A stretch of DNA of 64,000 nt, taken from contig CACDEB010000002.1 of assembly GCA_902551755.1 (NCBI GenBank), forward strand, positions 235,129 through 299,128, read 5' to 3'. The stretch is from an uncultured Pelagibacteraceae bacterium (GTDB taxonomy: Bacteria > Pseudomonadota > Alphaproteobacteria > Pelagibacterales > Pelagibacteraceae). Shown one piece after another: positions 55,383 through 64,000 of this stretch (the first letter of the stretch is position 1; every line of letters starts with the position of its first letter). A program made the position numbers and the translations under genes. The notes under the pieces were generated by a model. It did not search any database, was not told where the DNA came from, and was given only the letters and a program-made list of their open reading frames with translations.

Positions 55383-55715
55383 TATAAAGTAAAGAATCAA
55401 AAGTATTAAAGTAATTTCAAAAAAGGTTTTAAATTGATGTAATTTTTGTCCATCAAATTTTTCTTTAAGCTTATTTTTTACAAATGAAAAACTTAACTGA
55501 ACCAACAATACACTAACAAAAATACCAATAAAAGTCAGTTTAACTGAAAAATTTTTAAATCCAAAGTAACAAGCAGCTAAAAAAGAAAACCAAGAAATTT
55601 TTGAGATAAATAACTTAAATATTAATCCAACTTTTCTATTAAAAATTGACTGGGTTTTTATAATTGAAAATGACCAAATTAAACCAAATAAAAAAAGGGT
55701 ATATTGTAAAATCAT
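55374..55715 (-). CDS. Small predicted membrane protein
   Basis: The 113-residue protein has four hydrophobic segments (about residues 1-18, 37-52, 57-77, 96-113) and charged loops. No motif is recognised. It overlaps the 3' end of grx by 9 bases (convergent) and its start overlaps the stop of msrB by 4 bases on the same strand, so it probably follows msrB in one transcript. Confidence 0.6.
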   Translation of the reverse strand: MILQYTLFLFGLIWSFSIIKTQSIFNRKVGLIFKLFISKISWFSFLAACYFGFKNFSVKLTFIGIFVSVLLVQLSFSFVKNKLKEKFDGQKLHQFKTFFEITLILLILYFILF

Positions 55716-56083
55716 TTTTTAGGCTTAAAGTTTAGACAGACACCGTTGTTGCAAAATCTTTTTCCAGTTGGTTTAGGTCCGTCATTAAATATATGTCCAT
55801 GATGACCACCACAATTTTTACAATGATATTCTGTTCTTGCGTAACCAATATGATGATCAGTTTTTGTTTCAAACACGTTGGGTAAAGACTCGTAAAACGA
55901 AGGCCAACCGGAACCACTTTCATATTTAGAACTAGAGTCGAATAATTTTACATCACAATTTACACAGTGATAAGATCCTTCCCTTTTTTCTTCATTTAAT
56001 ATACTTGAACCTGGTCTTTCAGTACCTTCCTCAAATAAAATTAACTTTTGTTCTGAAGAAAGTTTTGAATTAATTTTTTTCAT
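55712..56083 (-). CDS. msrB: Peptide-methionine (R)-S-oxide reductase
   Basis: MsrB repairs methionine-R-sulfoxide. The 123-residue protein has four zinc cysteines (Cys40, Cys43, Cys88, Cys91), GSGWPSFYES, HHIGYARTEYHCKNCGGHHGHIFNDGP, and the catalytic Cys111 in KRFCNNGV. Usually the site reads RYCINSAS; here the segment is RFCNNGVC. The start is taken at ATG 56083; a longer frame to 56098 is less likely. It overlaps the HDAC-family gene by 4 bases. Confidence 0.93.
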   Translation of the reverse strand: MKKINSKLSSEQKLILFEEGTERPGSSILNEEKREGSYHCVNCDVKLFDSSSKYESGSGWPSFYESLPNVFETKTDHHIGYARTEYHCKNCGGHHGHIFNDGPKPTGKRFCNNGVCLNFKPKK

Positions 56084-56973
56084 AATATTGATGCACAAGA
56101 TTTATGTAAAATTGCATGAAGCTCAACTAATTTTTTAAAATCTTTATTATATCCACCACCCAATACTCCACATAATGGAATTTTTTTATCAAAAAAATTA
56201 GAAATTACTAATTCTTCTCTATTTTTTATACCTTCATCTGTGATTTTTAGTTTGCCTAGTCTATCATTATGATGAATGTCAACTCCAGCAATGTAAAAAA
56301 TCAAATCGAAGTTTTCTTTGTTTAAAATAAGTAAATTCTTTTTCAAAACATCAATGTATTCCTTGTCTTCGGTATTGTCTTTTAATTCAACATCTAAATC
56401 ACTATTTGATTTTTTTGCTGGGTAATTTGATTTACAATGCATACTGAAGGTAAAAACTGATCTATCTTTTTTAAAAATTTCAGAATTTCCATTTCCTTGA
56501 TGAACATCTAAGTCAATTATCAATACTTTTTTAATAGTTTTTTTTGAAAGCACATGCTTAGCTGCAACTGCTACATCGTTGAAAACACAATAACCCGCTC
56601 CTTCATCTCGTGTTGCGTGATGACTTCCACCAGCTGTGTTACAAGATAAACGATTTTGTAAAGCCAGTTTACTTGCTAAGACCGTTCCACCTGTAGCTCT
56701 AAATGACCTATTAACTACGCTATCATTTAAAGGAAAGCCTATTTTTTTTTGGGATTGGGTATCTAAATTCTTATTTTTAATCTTATTAATATAGTCTACT
56801 GAATGCGCTTTACTTAATGTTTCAACAGAACAAAATTCAGGTTGTATAAATTTTTTAGTAACACCTTCGCTTATCAGATATTTTGCAAGCTCACCAAATT
56901 TTTTAATAGGAAATTTATTATCATCATTTATTTTTGCAACATAGTCATCGTGATTTATTATTGGCAAGTTCAT
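56080..56973 (-). CDS. Histone-deacetylase superfamily protein (AcuC-like)
   Basis: The 297-residue enzyme should be a zinc amidohydrolase that deacetylates a small amide or protein. It has the catalytic His118-His119 (AGGSHHATRDEG), zinc ligands Asp156 and His158 (IDLDVHQGNGN) and Asp232 (AGVDIHHNDRLG), and the oxyanion Tyr in GVLGGGYNKD near 268. Bacterial members include acetoin utilisation and acetylpolyamine amidohydrolases; the substrate here is unknown. It overlaps msrB by 4 bases and precedes it, with the DMT permease upstream. Confidence 0.9.
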   Translation of the reverse strand: MNLPIINHDDYVAKINDDNKFPIKKFGELAKYLISEGVTKKFIQPEFCSVETLSKAHSVDYINKIKNKNLDTQSQKKIGFPLNDSVVNRSFRATGGTVLASKLALQNRLSCNTAGGSHHATRDEGAGYCVFNDVAVAAKHVLSKKTIKKVLIIDLDVHQGNGNSEIFKKDRSVFTFSMHCKSNYPAKKSNSDLDVELKDNTEDKEYIDVLKKNLLILNKENFDLIFYIAGVDIHHNDRLGKLKITDEGIKNREELVISNFFDKKIPLCGVLGGGYNKDFKKLVELHAILHKSCASIL

Positions 56974-57870
56974 TTAATTACTTATTCTCTTATTAGATAT
57001 TAATATCCCGCTTAAAATGAATAAAGCTCCCAATGCATGAAAAAACATAAATCTCTCATCAAAAATAATCATTGCCATTATCGCACTTAATATTGGCATT
57101 AAGTGTAAAAATATTCCTGATCTGTTTGGACCAATTAATGAAATTCCTTTTATCCAACAAATGAATGATAATAAGCCTGGGAATAAAACAACATAAGTAA
57201 GCGTAAGTGTAAAGGGTAAGTTAATTTCAATACGATAACCCAAAATAAACTCAAAAATATAAACTGGAATTAAAAATAGTAGACCAAAAGAAATAATTAT
57301 TTGTAATAAACAAAGTTGAGATACATCGTGTTTTTTTACTTTAAGTAAGGCTGAATATGTCGCCCAAGATAGCATTGCAACCACCATAGTTAAATCACCT
57401 TTATTAAAATTTAGATTTCTTAAAACATCAAAATTAGCTTTTGTGATAATCGTGATGACACCCAAAAAAGATAATGCTACTCCAATCAACTGAAATTTGT
57501 TAGCTTTCTCGATCTTTAATATCGAAGAGATGAACATAATCATTACTGGAATTGTCGAAATCATTAAAACACCACTAATAACTTGAGTAAAGTTCAGTGA
57601 ATAATAAACTATGGAATTGAAAACTGTTACACTTGTTATTCCTAACAAAATAAAAAATTTATAATTATTTTTTATATAATCTTTGTTAAGAATAACTTCG
57701 TTATATGTAAAGGGTATCAAAATAAGCCAGGCAAATAACCATCTATAAAAATTTAAAGAAAAGGGTGGAATTTGATGATAGCTCGCATATTTTCCAACTA
57801 AAAAATTTCCAGACCAAAATAAAACTGCTAAAAATAAAAATATATAAGCAAAATTAATTTTTCTTATCAA
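56974..57870 (-). CDS. DMT-superfamily (EamA) permease
   Basis: The 298-residue protein has ten hydrophobic segments with two EamA repeats; AYIFLFLAVLFWSGNFLVGKYA at the start and FPGLLSFICWIKGISLIGPNRSGIFLHLMPILSAIMA near 230-265 are the usual marks. It lies directly (0 bases) before the HDAC-family gene and 2 bases after the DadA-like gene, so the four genes DadA-like, DMT, HDAC-like and msrB are probably one transcript; it might carry an amine or amino acid. Confidence 0.87.
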   Translation of the reverse strand: MIRKINFAYIFLFLAVLFWSGNFLVGKYASYHQIPPFSLNFYRWLFAWLILIPFTYNEVILNKDYIKNNYKFFILLGITSVTVFNSIVYYSLNFTQVISGVLMISTIPVMIMFISSILKIEKANKFQLIGVALSFLGVITIITKANFDVLRNLNFNKGDLTMVVAMLSWATYSALLKVKKHDVSQLCLLQIIISFGLLFLIPVYIFEFILGYRIEINLPFTLTLTYVVLFPGLLSFICWIKGISLIGPNRSGIFLHLMPILSAIMAMIIFDERFMFFHALGALFILSGILISNKRISN

Positions 57871-57872
57871 GT

Positions 57873-59108
57873 CTAACTAAACCTTACAGAACTGTAGGGT
57901 TCCAGATCTAAATTGGTTTTTTCTCCAGAAATCATTTTTGAGACTATTTTCCCCGAAATTGCACCTAAAGTCCATCCTAAATGATGATGACCAAATGAAT
58001 AATAAACATTTTTATGATTTTTTGAACTTCCAATTATTGGTAAAAAATCTGGAAGTGTTGGTCTAAATCCTAGCCATTCATCTTCATGCTCAGGTAATCC
58101 ATCAAGCATATATTTTGCATTATCTATTAAATTTTTAATTCTGGATTTTGAAAGTGGATTGTCTAATCCTCCAAATTCTACTGTTCCAACAACTCTTAAA
58201 CCCTGTTCCATTGGTGTCATACCGAAACCTCTGTTTGCAAAAACAACAGGTCTTGAAATTAAATGTTCACAGTTTTTGAAGTGAACATGATATCCCCTTT
58301 CCGTGTCTAAAGGAATTTTTTCATTTAAATTATCAGTTAATTTTTTTGAAAACGCTCCACATGCAACAATTACTTTGTCAAAAATTATTTTTTCATTGGG
58401 GGTCTTTATGATTGGTGTGTCGCCATTGAAAATTATATTTTCTACGTTATTTTTTTTAAATTTGCCGCCTTTTTTTAAAAAAAGATCAAATAATTTCAAT
58501 AATACTTTTCTAGGATTTATAGTGTGTCTAGCATTAGGATAAAAAACTCCACCATGATAAAATTTTTTTAAATTAGGCTCTAAATCACTTATTTCTTCAG
58601 GAGTTACTAATTGTTGTTCTACACCAAGTTGATCCCTTATTTTTATTTCTAATTCTCTACTAGCTATATTTTTTTTCGTCCAGACATACATTATGCCATT
58701 TTTTTTTACCAAACCATCAAGATCAATTTCGTCAAATAGTTCGTCATAAGCAGGTAATGCTAAATCTAAAATTTGATGCATGTATTTTGCTGTATGCATC
58801 ATTTTTTTTGTTGTGCAATTTTTAATTAATTTAAAAAACCATGGAATCATTTTTGGAATGTAATTCCATTTTAAGGCTAATGGTCCTGTTGAGCTTATAA
58901 GCATAGCAGGAACATCTGTTAATATGTCCGGTCTATTAAGTGGTACAGATGCGTATGGTGAAAAATGACCAGCATTTCCATATGATGCTGCTGAACCAGG
59001 TTCCTCTCTATCAAAAAGATGTACTTCATAGTTTTTTTTTTGAAGAAATAAAGCGTTACAAACGCCTTGAATACCAGCGCCTACTATTCCAATTTTAGTA
59101 TTACTCAT
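57873..59108 (-). CDS. D-amino-acid dehydrogenase-like FAD oxidoreductase
   Basis: The 411-residue flavoprotein has an N-terminal Rossmann site, KIGIVGAGIQGVCNALFLQKKNY, then RYGNAG-type GSAASYGNAGHFSPYA, both typical of DadA, ERGYHVHF, and WLGFRPTLPDFLPIIGSS near 340, and FGHHHLGWTLGAISGKIVS at the end. DadA oxidises D-amino acids to 2-oxo acids and passes electrons to quinone. Exact substrate not known (D-amino acid or N-methyl amino acid). First gene of the run leading to the DMT, HDAC and msrB genes. Confidence 0.88.
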   Translation of the reverse strand: MSNTKIGIVGAGIQGVCNALFLQKKNYEVHLFDREEPGSAASYGNAGHFSPYASVPLNRPDILTDVPAMLISSTGPLALKWNYIPKMIPWFFKLIKNCTTKKMMHTAKYMHQILDLALPAYDELFDEIDLDGLVKKNGIMYVWTKKNIASRELEIKIRDQLGVEQQLVTPEEISDLEPNLKKFYHGGVFYPNARHTINPRKVLLKLFDLFLKKGGKFKKNNVENIIFNGDTPIIKTPNEKIIFDKVIVACGAFSKKLTDNLNEKIPLDTERGYHVHFKNCEHLISRPVVFANRGFGMTPMEQGLRVVGTVEFGGLDNPLSKSRIKNLIDNAKYMLDGLPEHEDEWLGFRPTLPDFLPIIGSSKNHKNVYYSFGHHHLGWTLGAISGKIVSKMISGEKTNLDLEPYSSVRFS

Positions 59109-59150
59109 TCCTAAAGATACAATATCAAAGTAAAAAATTATTGCGACAAA

Positions 59151-60275
59151 TTAAGCAATAAGTTGCTTTTGATAAATTTTTGTACTCATCACAATACTAA
59201 AACCTATCATCGTTGCTAACATTGAAGAACCGCCATAAGACATTATCGGTAAAGGGGAACCAACTATTGGTAATAAACCTAAAACCATAGACATATTTAC
59301 AGTGATAAATACAAAAATTGATGATGCAAACCCAAAACAAAATAGTTTACCAAAAAAACTTCTAGCGTTTTTTCCTATATCTATCACTCTATAAATAATA
59401 ACGCCGTAAATAAATAAAAGTGCTAAGGATCCAATAAAACCATGCTCTTCAGAAAATAATGTAAAAATAAAATCTGTATGTTTCTCAGGTAAAAATTCAA
59501 GATAACCTTGTGTTCCTTTTAAAAAACCTTTTCCAGTAAGACCACCAGATCCTATTGCTATTTTAGATTGAATAATTTGATAGCCAGCTCCTAACGGATC
59601 TTTATCAGGATTGAAAAAAGTTAAAATTCTTAGTTTTTGATAAGGTTTTAAAAATGCAATAACAAAAGGCATTGAAATTAATAAAAACAAACCTGAATAT
59701 ATAAAATATTTTAAGTTAATACCTGCTAGCCACAGCACTATAATTCCGCTTAATGCAATTAAAATTGAGGTACCTAAGTCAGGTTGACTGACAACTAACA
59801 ATATCGGTAAAATCAATATCATCATTGGAACAAGTAAATTTTTAAAGTGATTAATCTGATTTATCTGGGCTCTGTGATAAAATTTTGCAAAACAAACTAT
59901 AATAGCAATTTTCATCAATTCTGACGGTTGAAGATTTATAAAATACAAATCGACCCATCTTTGAGAACCAGAGGCAGTAATTCCGTAAAGAGATGCCCAT
60001 ATAAGCAATCCCAAAACTATAATATAAAATAAATAACCAGTTGCATGCCAAAATCTTATATTTAAGAAAGAAAGAACAAACATCATTCCAAAGAAAATTA
60101 TAAATCTTAAAACATGACTTTTTGTATGGTATAAAAGTTCACCTCCGTCAGTTGCATACATTGCTAAAGAACTTATGACACCTAATATTAAAATGCAGAC
60201 TAAAAGAATATAATCCATCGATCTTAATTTTTGAAAGAATGTTGTTTGTCCACTTAATGCTGTTTCTTTAAACAT
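59151..60275 (-). CDS. rodA: Rod-shape determining protein RodA (SEDS glycosyltransferase)
   Basis: RodA polymerises peptidoglycan glycan strands in the elongasome, working with PBP2. The 374-residue protein has about ten hydrophobic segments, QRWVDLYFINLQPSELMKIAIIV near residues 105-127, and the C-terminal FSEEHGFIGSLALLFIYG and PLPIMSYGGSSMLATMIG, the SEDS signatures. It follows mrdA with no gap. Confidence 0.96.
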   Translation of the reverse strand: MFKETALSGQTTFFQKLRSMDYILLVCILILGVISSLAMYATDGGELLYHTKSHVLRFIIFFGMMFVLSFLNIRFWHATGYLFYIIVLGLLIWASLYGITASGSQRWVDLYFINLQPSELMKIAIIVCFAKFYHRAQINQINHFKNLLVPMMILILPILLVVSQPDLGTSILIALSGIIVLWLAGINLKYFIYSGLFLLISMPFVIAFLKPYQKLRILTFFNPDKDPLGAGYQIIQSKIAIGSGGLTGKGFLKGTQGYLEFLPEKHTDFIFTLFSEEHGFIGSLALLFIYGVIIYRVIDIGKNARSFFGKLFCFGFASSIFVFITVNMSMVLGLLPIVGSPLPIMSYGGSSMLATMIGFSIVMSTKIYQKQLIA

Positions 60276-62255
60276 TTATATTTCCATTAAACTTTTTTCT
60301 CTAATTTTTTCTCTTTCTTCATGTCTATCAACAATAGTTTTAAATAGTTTTTTTGCTAAAGGTGCTGCAGCAGAACTTCCCGCTCCACCATGTTCCACAA
60401 AAACACTTAAAGCATATCGTGGATTAACATATGGTCCAAATGCCACAAATAAAGCATGATCTCTCTCTTCATAAGGAATTTGAGAGATATCTAGATCAAG
60501 TTCTCTTTGAATCTCTGTAATTTTTTTGACCTGGGAGGTACCAGTTTTTCCTGCAAATTGGTATTTTTTATCGCTTATTCTTGACGAATAGGATGTACCC
60601 CTAACTTCATTTGTAGATGCAAACATAGCTTCAAGAACAAATTTTACATTCTCCTGGTTTCTATACAAAGGTTTATAAAGATCGGTATCGCTTTTTTTCT
60701 TCTCTAAAGAAAAGTCAACCAATACATCATCTTGCTGGAAGTCACTTAATAGATCAATTCTATTTTTCTCCATTTCAGCCTTTATTTTTTCATAAGAGTC
60801 ACTTTTTTTATCGTAGATTATTTTTGGTTTAATTTTAAAACCTCCATTTGCAAGTTGAGCAGTCATAAGACATAGTTGAAGTGGAGTTGTCTGCATATAT
60901 CCTTGGCCTATACCAGTAATTAAAGTTTCTCCTAAAACCCATCCTCTTCCTAGTGCATTCTTTTTCCATTGTGTTGATGGTATTAATCCTTCTTTTTCCT
61001 CGTTGTAAGTCCCATTAAATACTTTTTCTCCTAAACCAAATTTTTTTGCTGTAAGATTTAATCTATCCACCCCAAGTCTTCTTGACATTTCATAAAAAAA
61101 TGTATCACAGGACACTTTAAGAGCATCTCTTAAGTTAACTATTCCATGACCTGTATCTTTCCAACAGTGATATGTTTGCCCGTACATTTCTGTTTTGCCA
61201 GTGCAGTTTACTTTAAACTTTGTTGAGATCACGTCATTTTCAAGTGCAGAGAGTGCAACAATCGGCTTAATAGTTGATCCAGGAGGATACAAACCTTGTA
61301 TAGATCTATTTATTAATGGTTTTTTTGGATTGTTAAGTATTTCATTCCAATTGTCATGGCTTATTCCATACAAAAATAAATTTGGGTCAAAAGATGGGGA
61401 AGAATGCATTGCAATCAATTCACCAGTAAAAATATCCATCACACATATTGATCCAGCTTTATCTTTAAGAAGTTCGTTACATTGAGCTTGTATTTCTGTA
61501 TCGACTGTTAGTTTAATATTTGTTCCTTTTTTTCCTTCAACAAAATCGATTTGGTTAATTCGTTTTCCATATGCATTTACTTCATATCTTTGAATGCCAT
61601 TTGAGCCAATTAATTGATTTTCATAAGTTTTTTCCAAACCAATTTTACCAACTCTTAGACCAGGAACGTGACTTTTTTTAATAACTTCATTTTCTATTAA
61701 ATCTTTTTCACTTGCTTGGGCAACGTATCCAAGTAAATGAGTAAATTTTTCATCATAAGGATAATTTCTTGCAACTGAAAGAACAGGTTTAGCGCCTGAT
61801 AATTCATGTAGGTAAAAATTAATTTTTGCAAACTGATCCCAGCTTAAATTCTCCGATATTATCAACGTCTCCCAAGATTTTTGCTGGCTTCTTTTCTTAA
61901 GAATTTTTTTGAAAGTTTTAGAGTCTATATCTAAGATATCTCTAAGTCTTATCATTAAATATCTAAAATCTTCAACTTGCTCAGGTACCACATGTAATTG
62001 ATAAACTTTGAGATTGCTGGCAATTTTATTTCCGAAAAAATCTTCAAAATCTCCTCTGACAGGCGGTAATCTCCACTCTCTTAATCGATTTTTATCAGAT
62101 AAAGTTAAATATTTTTTATTCTCATTTATTTGAAGACTGAAAAGTCTTGTTATAATTCCACCAAATACTACTAGTTTAGCAGCAGTCATAATGAACATTC
62201 TTCTATTTACTGTGCTAAGTTTTTTGTATCCTGAATCTCCTCCACCGCCAAACAT
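60276..62255 (-). CDS. mrdA: Penicillin-binding protein 2 (transpeptidase)
   Basis: PBP2 cross-links peptidoglycan in lateral wall growth. The 659-residue protein has a membrane anchor near residues 20-40, a dimerisation domain, and the transpeptidase with STIK (GLYPPGSTIKPIVAL near residue 325), SCD (LKVSCDTFFYE near 375) and KTG (FAGKTGTSQVKK near 560). mreD is just upstream (2 base gap) and rodA just downstream, the usual order. Confidence 0.96.
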   Translation of the reverse strand: MFGGGGDSGYKKLSTVNRRMFIMTAAKLVVFGGIITRLFSLQINENKKYLTLSDKNRLREWRLPPVRGDFEDFFGNKIASNLKVYQLHVVPEQVEDFRYLMIRLRDILDIDSKTFKKILKKRSQQKSWETLIISENLSWDQFAKINFYLHELSGAKPVLSVARNYPYDEKFTHLLGYVAQASEKDLIENEVIKKSHVPGLRVGKIGLEKTYENQLIGSNGIQRYEVNAYGKRINQIDFVEGKKGTNIKLTVDTEIQAQCNELLKDKAGSICVMDIFTGELIAMHSSPSFDPNLFLYGISHDNWNEILNNPKKPLINRSIQGLYPPGSTIKPIVALSALENDVISTKFKVNCTGKTEMYGQTYHCWKDTGHGIVNLRDALKVSCDTFFYEMSRRLGVDRLNLTAKKFGLGEKVFNGTYNEEKEGLIPSTQWKKNALGRGWVLGETLITGIGQGYMQTTPLQLCLMTAQLANGGFKIKPKIIYDKKSDSYEKIKAEMEKNRIDLLSDFQQDDVLVDFSLEKKKSDTDLYKPLYRNQENVKFVLEAMFASTNEVRGTSYSSRISDKKYQFAGKTGTSQVKKITEIQRELDLDISQIPYEERDHALFVAFGPYVNPRYALSVFVEHGGAGSSAAAPLAKKLFKTIVDRHEEREKIREKSLMEI

Positions 62256-62257
62256 AA

Positions 62258-62767
62258 TTATCTCGTAATATTAAATTTTGAATAATAATCAAAAATATAT
62301 GAAAAAATATAATAAAACATAAATGTAAAAATAATATTAAAAAATAGGAAATAAAAATTCATATCTATTCCAAAGAATAGAATTAGAACAATATAAAGTA
62401 TTGAATTCACTAGTGAGATAGTGAACAGAAAAAAAAGCCAATCTTTAATAAGGTTTGGCCTCAAGGTGATATTTCTTAAGTATACCGCAAAACCACATAT
62501 TAGCAGATATGAAAGACTGCTAATGCCCATAGGTAACCCAACAACAACGTCGTTTATCAATCCTGCTATAAAAACAAGGCCATATCCCAGCTTTTCTCCA
62601 CCTTTTAAGCTCCAGTAAAAAATTAATATAAATGGAAAATTAAAAGAGAAATATTTAAAGTTAAGATAGTTAAAATCAAATTCATTTAGAACTGAGATAA
62701 ATAATATAATAATTGGTAAAGAATTAAAAATTTTACTTAAGATTGATATTTTTGATATTTCAATCAT
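62258..62767 (-). CDS. mreD: Rod-shape determining protein MreD
   Basis: MreD is a small membrane protein of the elongasome. The 169-residue protein has five or six hydrophobic segments, with FPFILIFYWSLKGGEKLGYGLVFIAGLINDVVVGLPMGISSLSYLLICG, which is the conserved core (GLINDVxxGxPxG). It overlaps mreC by 8 bases and precedes mrdA. Confidence 0.9.
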   Translation of the reverse strand: MIEISKISILSKIFNSLPIIILFISVLNEFDFNYLNFKYFSFNFPFILIFYWSLKGGEKLGYGLVFIAGLINDVVVGLPMGISSLSYLLICGFAVYLRNITLRPNLIKDWLFFLFTISLVNSILYIVLILFFGIDMNFYFLFFNIIFTFMFYYIFSYIFDYYSKFNITR

Positions 62768-63620
62768 TTTGCTTTACCTCTTTAAAAGATACAATTTTCA
62801 CTAAACGCAACTGAGAAAAATCTGAGTGAAATTTTACTTTTATAGTATCAAGACCAATTTCCTCATTAGCAATCGTTTTCCCAATTGGGATTCCCGAACG
62901 AAAAATTCCTCCTGATCCAGACGTAAAAATTTCAGAGTCATTCTCTAATTCATAATCCTCCTTTATGTATTGAATTTCTCCATAGCTAGATCCACTTCCT
63001 GAAAGTATTGATTGAATACTATTTGGTTCTATGGAGACAGGAATTTTGCTATTTAAATCAGATAATAATAAGACTCTTGATGTTGAGTAATTTACTTCTA
63101 CAACTTTTCCTACAAGAAATTTTCCATCTAAAACTGCCATACCCAATATCACATTATCTTTACTTCCCCTGTTTACTATTACAGATCTTAAAAAAGGACT
63201 TTTTTTATCTATAATTACTTTCGCTAATAGTTCAGATGATTGTATTGATACATCGTTAATCTTTGATTTGAGTGCCTCATTTTCAGATTTTAAGAAGTCA
63301 GTATTTAACTTTGCAGCTTTAAGGCTTTCATAATTTTTTTTTAAATTTTCATAATTTGAATATAAGGAAAAATGATCATGTATTGTTTGATAGCTGCTTA
63401 TTACAAAATTTTCTGGAACAGATACAATAAAAGTTGTTCTATAGACAATCTCTTTTATTGATAATTTTAAAAAGTTTACCCCTTTAAAATTATATTTACC
63501 AAGCACTATTATAAAAATTGAAAAAAGTATAAGAGCTATTAATGAGAATCTCTGTTGGTTACCTCTTTTAAGAAATGCAGATCTGATTGCAATAATGAAA
63601 TCATCTCTGTTTGTTTGCAT
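62760..63620 (-). CDS. mreC: Rod-shape determining protein MreC
   Basis: MreC links cytoplasmic MreB to PBP2 in the periplasm. The 286-residue protein has an N-terminal membrane anchor near residues 25-43, a coiled-coil stretch near 88-118 (ENLKKNYESLKAAKLNTDFLKSENEALKSK), and a C-terminal beta domain with VIIDKKSPFLRSVIVNRGSKDNVILGMAVLDGKFLVGKV. It follows mreB by 6 bases. Confidence 0.94.
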   Translation of the reverse strand: MQTNRDDFIIAIRSAFLKRGNQQRFSLIALILFSIFIIVLGKYNFKGVNFLKLSIKEIVYRTTFIVSVPENFVISSYQTIHDHFSLYSNYENLKKNYESLKAAKLNTDFLKSENEALKSKINDVSIQSSELLAKVIIDKKSPFLRSVIVNRGSKDNVILGMAVLDGKFLVGKVVEVNYSTSRVLLLSDLNSKIPVSIEPNSIQSILSGSGSSYGEIQYIKEDYELENDSEIFTSGSGGIFRSGIPIGKTIANEEIGLDTIKVKFHSDFSQLRLVKIVSFKEVKQND

Positions 63621-63626
63621 CGTTTA

Positions 63627-64000
63627 TTAATATTCAGATAATACAGTAGAGAATATTTCCTCTTGTTCTAATGCCTTCCCAGTTCCGATTGCAACACAAG
63701 CTAAAGGATCATCTGCGATATGAACTGGAAGACCAGTTTCTTTTGATAATCTTTTATCAATGTTTTTTAATAATGCACCGCCTCCAGTTAAAGTTAAACC
63801 CATATCAACTAAGTCAGCTGATAATTCAGGTGGTGTATTTTCTAAAGCATCTTTAATTCCATTAATCATTTCTCTTAAGATTGGGTTAAGAGCTTCTACT
63901 GAATCCTCTTCGGTGATACCTACTTCCTTAGGTGTTCCCGATCTTAAATCTCTACCTTTTACAGCATATGTATTGTTATTAGTTGCAATCGCTGTTCCAA
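63627..64000 (-). CDS. mreB: Rod-shape determining protein MreB (5' end outside window)
   Basis: The reverse frame is open to the right edge, giving the last 124 residues. They end with PPELSADLVDMGLTLTGGGALLKNIDKRLSKETGLPVHIADDPLACVAIGTGKALE, the C-terminal actin-like ATP-site region of MreB, preceded by a sequence reading IGTAIATNNNTYAVKGRDL. MreB forms filaments that guide wall synthesis. The N-terminus with phosphate loops lies beyond the window. Confidence 0.95.
   Translation of the reverse strand, partial: GTAIATNNNTYAVKGRDLRSGTPKEVGITEEDSVEALNPILREMINGIKDALENTPPELSADLVDMGLTLTGGGALLKNIDKRLSKETGLPVHIADDPLACVAIGTGKALEQEEIFSTVLSEY

Noticed and set aside
63671..63856. Plus-strand 61-codon frame
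   Set aside because: Antisense to mreB, whose C-terminal motif is clear.

Overview
The window looks like part of the chromosome of a SAR11 alphaproteobacterium (Candidatus Pelagibacter or a close relative). The evidence is a very AT-rich sequence with lysine/asparagine/isoleucine-rich proteins, almost no spacer DNA (the longest gaps without a gene are about 190 bases), many 4-50 base gene overlaps, an alphaproteobacterial lptF-lptG-lptD-surA-pdxA-rsmA-gmk order, and a tandem glycine riboswitch in front of gcvT, which is documented for SAR11. I see no rRNA, tRNA, insertion sequence, CRISPR array or prophage.

Layout. 1-4.2 kb: purine genes purM-purN, with a divergent exported protein at the left edge and convergent ndk and pepA. 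4.3-11.5 kb: a forward run for LPS export and outer-membrane assembly (lptF, lptG, lptD, surA) that continues into pdxA and rsmA. 11.5-14.1 kb: reverse fabD-fabG-acpP-gmk. 14.2-21.2 kb: forward rpsF-rpsR-rplI-dnaB, an RND/MMPL exporter, cvpA and purF. 21.2-26.2 kb: an HD-domain protein with a diiron-oxygenase-like residue pattern, glutathione synthesis (gshA, gshB), and DMT and MFS transporters. 26.2-35.7 kb: an accessory stretch with a charged coiled-coil protein, a GATM-like amidinotransferase with a DMT transporter, a SufU/IscU-like scaffold, an HPP membrane protein, an NAD-dependent formate dehydrogenase, an FkbM methyltransferase, SelO, a small methyltransferase, an FAD oxidoreductase and TspO. 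35.7-40.2 kb: SDR, DUF3833 lipoprotein, CFA-synthase-like methyltransferase, DUF1365 protein and FAD oxidoreductase, a probable membrane-lipid modification cassette. 40.2-44.7 kb: the glycine cleavage genes gcvT-gcvH-gcvP under the riboswitch. 44.7-51.3 kb: a DMT transporter, 5-oxoprolinase (pxpC, pxpB, divergent pxpA), a TPR protein and a TRAP transporter (dctP, dctQ, dctM). 51.4-59.1 kb: TerC-like protein, MFS, a possible GNAT protein, a ProC-like reductase, a candidate structured RNA, a TIGR03643-type protein, glutaredoxin, MsrB, an HDAC-family deacetylase, DMT and a DadA-like oxidase. 59.2-64 kb: the rod-shape cluster mreB (cut by the window), mreC, mreD, mrdA and rodA.

Functional themes. 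One-carbon and amino-acid oxidation recur: glycine cleavage yields methylene-THF, CO2 and ammonia, formate dehydrogenase can oxidise formate to CO2 with NADH, and several FAD amine/amino-acid oxidoreductases and 5-oxoprolinase feed carbon and nitrogen. Thiol redox is the second theme (gshA, gshB, glutaredoxin, MsrB, SelO). There are four DMT/EamA permeases in 64 kb, each beside a metabolic gene. The least explained items are the candidate pseudoknotted RNA near 54.7 kb, the HD-domain protein at 21.2 kb, the charged coiled-coil protein at 26.2 kb and the lipid cassette at 35-40 kb. No clearly new multi-gene system is evident; most of the window is core SAR11-type gene content.
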